This document shows positions 58,041 through 64,000 of a DNA stretch of 64,000 bases, one piece after another. A program made the translations under genes and the position numbers. Positions within the stretch are counted from its first letter, which is position 1. The number at the start of each line of letters is the position of its first letter. Under the pieces are notes generated by a model. It ran no database searches and was not told the origin of the DNA. It worked only from the letters and a program-made list of their open reading frames with translations. Source of the stretch: Geosiphon pyriformis (Eukaryota; Glomeromycota; Glomeromycetes; Archaeosporales; Geosiphonaceae). The stretch is from NCBI GenBank assembly GCA_016748015.1, contig JAAOMT010000474.1, forward strand, positions 27,841 through 91,840, written 5' to 3'.

Positions 58041-59293
58041 TTTTTCTAATCTTTGGCTGGTTTTTTACCCATTAAATTTCTTTAAAAAGACATATTTGAA
58101 TCAATTCTAATGTTTTTTCTACCTTTACTAAGAGTTCAAAAGTTTTTAATAATAGACTAATTAATAAACTGGTTTTTTTAACTATTGCTGTTATTCTTAA
58201 TACTATTAACATTATTTTTTTTAAAATAGCCAAAAAAACTAAAAATTCTAAAAAACAGAAGCAGTTATTTACTTCTGCTATTATTATACTAAATTTTTTT
58301 ATAATTCTAAATAAAATCTTAGATAAAATTTCTATTGTATTATTTGACATATTATTTAAAATAAGCCAAAATTAACTACTAACTGTATTGCTAAATATAA
58401 TATCTTTTAGCAAATTTTTGCTGGTTTTAAAAACAAAACAACAGTTTTTTATTGAATTATTTGTTTTTAGAAATTGGTTTAACTAAATAGAAACTAATTT
58501 ATCATTACTTTTTTTGGTTTCAAATATTATTATTAGTAATAATTAAGAAATTATTACTAATTATCAAATATTTATTGAGTAGATAGCCTCTACTTTAGTC
58601 TTTAATACTAATTTTAAGAATAAATTAGCTTATATTAAGACTGTTTTTTAGTCTATACATGTTTTTTTGTGTGTAAAATCAGTTATAAAAAACAATATAA
58701 AGCTTTTTTATGTAAAATTTGCTTTTTAATAGTCTTTAAAAACTGGATTTTTGGTTAAGCTTAAGAGCTTTATTTGTTTAACTATTTTTAAAATTGCCAA
58801 ATTTTTGGTGGTTTCTAAATCTGGTTTTTTTTACTGTTATTGTATTATATAATATGTCTTTAAGTATATTTGTTATTAATATTAAAATAGCACTTAATAT
58901 GTTTAGAAAAGTTATTTATATTGTACTGAAGTCTATTAATATTTGATAATATATAATTGTTTACTTTAAAAATTTAAATACTACTATATTTGCTTTGAAT
59001 TATTGATTAGTTTTATTAAATAAAAATAATATTAAAATTTTTTTTTTGGTAAATTAAAATAAAACTATTTTGTTTTGTAATAAGTTCAAAACCAAATTGG
59101 TTAATTTTTTTTTAATTGCACTGTTTATAAAATTAGTAATATAATTTTTCAAATTAATGATCAGATTTGTTTTATTTTTTGTTTACCTGATTTTAATTGT
59201 TATTTTCAATTTGCTCTAATTATATTTAATTTACAGAGTAATTTAGATGTTGCTATTATTAGAATTAATATTTTAAAAAAATATTGTATTTGG
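58041..59293. other. Coding-like relic cut by the Gypsy-3 LTR, family unknown
   Basis: GC rises again here. The reverse ORF 58350-58072 (92 codons; KTSLLISLLLKTFELLVKVE, KTLELIQICLFKEI) could be a small real relic. The forward strand near 59150-59293 reads FCLPDFNCYFQFALIIFNLQ and LDVAIIRINILKKYCIW, open until the LTR starts at TGTTAC. I cannot name either protein, and one may be a shadow. Confidence 0.3.
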
Positions 59294-60107
59294 TGTTACA
59301 AATAAAATTTTAGTTATTAATTAGCATAAAATTTTTTTATAATTTCTATTATTAATTAGCATATATTATTATTATTCAAATTATTACTTATTGTTTAATC
59401 AAAAATTATTAAAGATTATTATTTAATTAATAACTTAATTTGTACAATAAAAATTAGAATGATTAAATTACACAATATACTGAACTATATAATATCCAAA
59501 AATTTGCTAAAATTTGTAAAAATTTACCAAAATAGTTAATAGTTTAACAAAATAATGTGTAATTTATTAAAATATATTTTTAATTCATCAAAATTATAGC
59601 AAAGAAAAAAAGTTCAAATTTACAAACTAATACTATAATAAGTTGTATAAAAAAAAAGCTTTTTTCTTTAAGAAAATTTATTTTACCAAGAATTATCTTA
59701 GTTAAAATTAATTAAAACTTTTATATATTTTTACAAAAAAAACAAATAAAAATTAAAATAATTTGAAAGCCAAAAATTTTTAAATTATTTACACTTAAAA
59801 TTCTTCAAAACTCAACTAATATTTTAAAATTAATTAACTACCAATTTCAGTAAACAATTAGTCTTTTCAAGTTTGAATTAAAAACAATTTTTGTAACAAA
59901 ATCTTATTTCTTTTACTTTTTTTTAATTTTTTTTATTTATTTTTTATTTTTTTATTATAATTATTAAGGTATTCTACAGAAAAAATTCTGTAAAAAAGTT
60001 GATTTTTATAAAAAAAAGTATTTATACAATTTAGTAAGCTTTCAAACAAGCAATTCTTGAGAAAAAGTTGATATTTATTAGAAAATAACTATATAAAATA
60101 ACTGACA
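59294..60107 (+). repeat. Gypsy-3 5' LTR
   Basis: 814 bp from TGTTACAAATAAAATT to AATAACTGACA, homologous over its length to the reverse complement of 13982-14773. CAAAATTGGCC follows, a possible primer-binding region. The right boundary is set by that comparison and the CA end, so it is good to a few bases only. Confidence 0.7.
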
Positions 60108-61060
60108 CAAAATTGGCCATTTTACTTATAAGTCCAATAATTTAAATTATAAGAGATAATTGGAAAATAAATTCAGTTATCAGAGATTTATTAGCTTTCA
60201 ATAAACATAAATTAATAGCAAACTAATATTAATAATATTTAAAAAAAGAAACAAAAATCTTTAATAATATTTAGTGTTCTTCCATAAATTAACATAATAA
60301 CAACAACTTCAAAGTAGCAATTACATTTAACATAACAACTTTAAAATATTATTAGTTGATTTATACTTACTGCAAGTAAAGATTTAATATCTAAGATGGA
60401 ATTGAAGTTTTTAAGAAATCATTATACTAATATATTGAGAACTGTGTCAACAATTATTTTTTTAAAAATTATAATATTTAAAAGTTAGAAACCACTTCTA
60501 CAAAAACTTACTATATTATTTCTATTTAGAAACAAAAAACTTTAATAGTGAAACACTCAACACTTATTTTCAAGAACTCAACTTTAATATCATTTAATAT
60601 TGTGAAAAAAAATATTTTGTACAATTCAAATTTTCTTTAGATATAAAATTAGAGCCTGAAAATAACAATAAAAGAAAGCAAAAACAAAAACAAAACCTAA
60701 AAACAATCTACAACATACTAAAAATAACTGTCAAATACTTGTAAACATCTAAACAAGGAACCAGTATTAAATTATCATTCTTTGTTACACTATTTTCAAT
60801 TTCATTTGCTTAACTGCAAACATCTAATTTATTTCTTATTCGATTTTTAAGACCAAAAAACTTTATTTTACCAAAAAGCTCAATACAACAGCCAAAATTA
60901 TTATCTACCAATACCAATCTTCTTGATTTTTTAGTAAAAAACCAAAATAATCACTTTAATAACAATAAAGACATTTCTGAATTTACAAAAAAAAAATATC
61001 AAAAATAAAGATATCAAAAATATAGCAACCATCTATATCACAAAAATTATTGAATTTATT
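60108..61060 (+). other. Gypsy-3 leader and degraded 5' gag
   Basis: AT-rich, with pieces such as FFVTLFSIS (near 60780) and NNSNNIKDIS-like Asn-rich runs (60895-60980). No frame is convincingly coding before 61060. It lies where leader and N-terminal gag are expected. Confidence 0.4.
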
Positions 61061-61939
61061 GGAGAATATACTAATACAAATTCACAAAAATGGCTCAACA
61101 AAGTCTAAAAACAGGAGATGCAAATAAATAAAATGCAGTAAGAATGTTAAAAGCAATTCTATACTTTCTTTAAAAAACAGTAGACAAATAGTTTAAAAAC
61201 TTGGCCAAACTCTTTAAAAACTGGCAAGCATTCAAAAATGCTTTTTAAAACAATTTGCTAATAATAATATCTTTATTATTTTCTGAAATTAATTTCAAAA
61301 CATTAAATAAAAATCTTTTGTATCTATTATAACCTATCTTAGAAAATTCAACAAATTTTTCTGACAAATTTAACAAATTAAAAACCAATAGATATTATTC
61401 TAATGTTCAAATTTTGGATCAATTTATAGCTGCATTAAAAGATAAACTAATCAAAAAAGTTTGTTTTCATGCTTTAGCAGACTTAATTATAGCCATTTAA
61501 CATATAAAAAACTATAAAATAGCAATGAAAGAAGCAAATTACACTAAACTTATTATCCTTGCAATAAATAAAACCAGCTCAGCAGCTAAAAAAAAAATTG
61601 ATCAACTTGTAAAAAAAGTTGAAAACTATTTTACCAACCAATAATAACAGCAATAATAGAAATATTGATCATTATAACAACAAAACTCAAACAACTTCTT
61701 ACTATCAAACAGCCAAAACCAAAGTTGTCATTGTTGTAAAATTTCAGAACATTAGAAACAAGATTGCTGAAAAATATAACAAAACCAGTAGCAAAGAAAT
61801 AATTAACATTATTCTTAACCACAACAAATCTATTATTAATCTTTACTATTATTTTACAATCTACCAAGACCTTAATACCAGAACAATTATTATCAACTTG
61901 TTTTATAACCTAGTTAACAATAGTATCAACAATCACTAA
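61061..61939 (+). pseudogene. gag: Gypsy-3 gag, capsid region, decayed
   Basis: Shifted frames read IIEFIGEYTNTNSQKWLNKV, FKNWQAFKNAF, ILDQFIAALKDKLIKKV and KKIDQLVKKVENYFTNQ, then NNNSNNRNIDHYNNKTQTTS in the open piece 61619-61939. The order (E-F-x-G-E, W-L-x-K-V, then DQFIAxLKDKLIKKV) matches Ty3/Gypsy gag known from Rhizophagus. An intact zinc knuckle is not seen; the region CHCCKISEH-like is degraded. The reverse ORF 61631-61867 is antisense. Confidence 0.65.
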
Positions 61940-62499
61940 TTCAGTAATATTAAGTACTTGTTCAAAAATTGGTTTAATAAAACCAATTTGCATTTTAGAA
62001 TTAATTTATAACAAATAATAATAGATTTAATTTCAATAACTAATTAGTTTTCTGAAATCCAATTCAACAAAGACTTACATATTATTACACTCAATTTAGC
62101 TATCTTACAATACTAAAAAAATCAAATTTTTAGCAAACTGTATTTTCTGAAAGTAAAACTGCAGTCTTAAAACAAAACCTTTTTAGTAATACTATTTTAC
62201 CAGCCCAAATTACCCAAAATATCAACTTTTTCAATATTTTTTTATTTAAATTCAAAACCAATAAATTACTATTTTTATTTAGTAATATAGCAGTTATAAA
62301 ACAAAAACCAATTACAATAATATACACCAAAGTTAAAGTTGAAGAAAAACCAATTTAATTAATTTTAAACAATAAATTTGTCAAAAGCATTATTATATAT
62401 TAATTAATATAACAACTTAAATAAAAAATTGACTAACTAGCCTGAACAGTTATTGTTACAGCCAATAATATAAAGAAAACTTTAGTAAAAAAAATTGAT

Positions 62500-62700
62500 A
62501 ATTTTTTTTATAATTAATAAAATTACTATTCCAGTTAAAGTTCTTGTCATGAATACATCTCAATACTAAGTTCTTGTTGAAAACAACTGGCTTTTCAAAG
62601 CCAATGCAAATTTAAATTAAAAAATCCAGAAATTCAAAATCTTATACCAAAGACAATACATCAGAGTATTTGTTACTTATAATATTTTTAACAAATAATT
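62500..62700 (+). pseudogene. pol: Gypsy-3 protease, C-terminal part
   Basis: ITIPVKVLVMNTSQY, a TAA, VLVENNWLFKANANLN and IRVFVTYNIF align with the Gypsy-2 protease blocks IITPIKILVIEATQYQALV, GNNWLSKTNAILD and IQIPATCGHF. The active-site part upstream is not recognisable. Confidence 0.6.
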
Positions 62701-63200
62701 GGAAAAAGCCTTTGTGTTTAAATTTAAAGAGGAGAAAAAAATGCTAATTACTAAAACTTATATGGCTTTTAAATTAACATCCAATTGGACTGAAAAAATA
62801 AAACAAAATTTTTTTAAAGAAACCAGTAATTTAAACAAAATTCAGTATTCCAAACCAGAACTACAAAAACAGCTATCATATATTCTATTCAAATTCAAAA
62901 ATTGTAACAAAAAACTTTTATTAATAAAAGTTTGTATATTATCAAAAAAAGAATATGAAATGTGTACTTGCTATTACTACAAAACCTACTACTATGAATA
63001 ATTAGGATACTTCAAATAAAATAAAAAATAAAACAACACTTCTTGTCTGACTTGTGGAAAACTATTATCTAAAAAATATAACTGAATTAATGTTGCAATA
63101 AAAAAAAGATATGCAATTAAATCTGTCAATATGCTTTTTGAATATTAAAAAAAGTTTACAGAGAAATTTTTTTTGATGTAATATATAACAATATGCTCAA
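62699..63200 (+). pseudogene. Gypsy-3 Cys-containing module
   Basis: The open piece 62699-63001 reads FKFKEEKKMLITKTYMAFKL and KPELQKQLSYILFKFKNCNK, then CILSKKEYEMCTCYYYKTYY. A later piece reads TSCLTCGKLLSKKYN (63043), matching Gypsy-2 PCLACRETLLNEK. Several expected Cys are now Tyr (TGT to TAT). It fills the interval between protease and dUTPase as in the other two elements. Confidence 0.5.
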
Positions 63201-63655
63201 CAAACTTTATTATTATCGATATAATGCTAAAATAATTTATAAACTAATCATAGCTTTAATTAATAAAGAAACTCAAGAAGATATTCACCAAATAAAAAAA
63301 GCTAAATATATTGAATACACTTTAGAAATTGTTAGATACAACTATGAAGATAAAGTAAAAGTATACTACCAAATCACAAGTTACACTTATCTACCCAAAA
63401 AAGTTTAAATTTACTAATTAAAACAAATAAATATTTAACTATGTAAAAAATGTGTTATGTTTTATAATAACTAATAGTGTCCAGAATATTATGTTTTTAG
63501 CATTTTCTTGTTTAGTGAAAATAACAAGCACAAAATTGAATTTAGAAAACCAAAACCAAAAAAAAAATTACAATAACTCTAGTTTATTTTATTAAAAATT
63601 AGCTTGCTATACAACTTAAGTATTTTGACAATAATAATTAAGAAATCAAGTCAAA
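63201..63655 (+). other. Gypsy-3 linker before the dUTPase
   Basis: Open piece 63193-63408 (IALINKETQEDIHQIKKAKY, LEIVRYNYEDKVKVYYQI) followed by AT-rich DNA with stops. It corresponds in position to the acidic helical linker of Gypsy-2 (47453-47217), but similarity is weak. Confidence 0.35.
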
Positions 63656-64000
63656 AAAACTCCATGAAATTGATGCTAGATATAATCTACAATATCCAAA
63701 CAAAAACACTTTAGTCTTCTAATCCAAATCTTTAATAAAAATTAATCTTAGAATTGCTTTTGAAATACTACCAGAAATAATAGTCCAAATTGTTTTTTGA
63801 TTATTTTTGGCCAGCAAAAAAATTAACATTAGAAAAAAGTTATCAATGCAGAATACATTAGAGACATTACAATTATGCTGCAAAATAAAACTAAAAAACC
63901 ATTAAAAATTGAACATGCTGAGAAAATTGCTTAAGTTATTTATTTATTTTTAATCAATATTTCGAGTTTACAATTAGTTACAGCAAGAGAACAATTAGGA
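63656..64000 (+). pseudogene. Gypsy-3 dUTPase-like domain, runs to the window edge
   Basis: Pieces in order: KLHEIDARYNLQYPNKNTLV (motif 1, DAGYDL type), KSLIKINLRIAFEILPEIIV, FLASKKINIR (motif 2 area), YIRDITIMLQNKTKKPLKIE (motif 3 area), HAEKIA and LQLVTAREQLG at the window end. It matches the Gypsy-1 and -2 domains block for block. Stops after NTLVF, VF and KIA, plus changed motif residues, make it inactive. Confidence 0.65.

Larger units (their letters stand above)
59294..64000 (+). mobile_element. Gypsy-3: Ty3/Gypsy LTR retrotransposon, 5' part, runs off the window
   Basis: 5' LTR 59294-60107, then gag, protease, a Cys-containing module and a dUTPase-like domain that continues to the window edge, all on the forward strand and heavily broken. 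Domain order equals Gypsy-1 and -2, but protein and LTR sequences are clearly more distant. RT, RNase H, integrase and the 3' LTR would lie beyond 64000. Confidence 0.75.

Overview
The window is a very AT-rich, CpG-poor eukaryotic scaffold that looks like accessory DNA from an arbuscular mycorrhizal fungus (Glomeromycotina, Rhizophagus/Gigaspora type). The pointers are a 16-unit Sel1-like repeat gene, a BTB-domain gene with a 69-bp intron, a LINE whose protein modules I recognise from Rhizophagus irregularis, Ty3/Gypsy elements of the kind abundant in those fungi, a pogo/CENP-B-like DNA transposon and a fungal DDE transposase. I could not run a search, so the placement is inference. I see no intact host gene, no rRNA, no tRNA and no CRISPR. 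Almost every recognisable gene is broken by stops or frameshifts.

Layout. 1-8670: AT-rich DNA with a 19-bp Tn5/Nextera mosaic-end sequence (681-699, probably technical), a small decayed reverse-strand ORF, tandem repeats and the Sel1 pseudogene (4109-6121). 8671-10788: DDE transposase pseudogene. 11461-14773: an unidentified coding relic, a BTB pseudogene that keeps its intron, and two abutting LTR remnants. 15743-20005: a complete pogo-like element with TIRs and a TA target duplication, a transposase pseudogene and a second, divergent decayed gene of unknown function. 20008-25763: mostly AT desert. 25764-26326: a two-exon relic with a clean intron. 27239-27900: two minisatellites.

27640-55830 is a nest of transposons. 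A reverse-strand LINE is split by a forward Ty3/Gypsy element (Gypsy-1, LTRs 36689-37616 and 54502-55447). Gypsy-1 carries a solo LTR in its gag (39188-40066). It also carries a full-length reverse-strand relative, Gypsy-2, with LTRs 41720-42555 and 50891-51722. The interrupted Gypsy-1 reading frame resumes across the Gypsy-2 insertion. A third related element, Gypsy-3, starts at 59294 and runs off the window end. Gypsy-1 and -2 encode gag, aspartic protease, a Cys-rich CxxC module, a dUTPase-like domain and reverse transcriptase; Gypsy-2 also has RNase H and integrase. Gypsy-3 is seen from gag to dUTPase.

A 20-N gap at 34022-34041 is flanked by two copies of the same 2711-bp stretch (31311-34021 and 34042-36752). 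The copies have matching ends and identical translations, which looks like two overlapping contig ends that were never merged, so 31311-36752 should not be read as a real duplication. Differences between LTR pairs are mostly transitions, and catalytic Asp codons have often become Asn codons (G to A), consistent with decay of methylated, silenced DNA.
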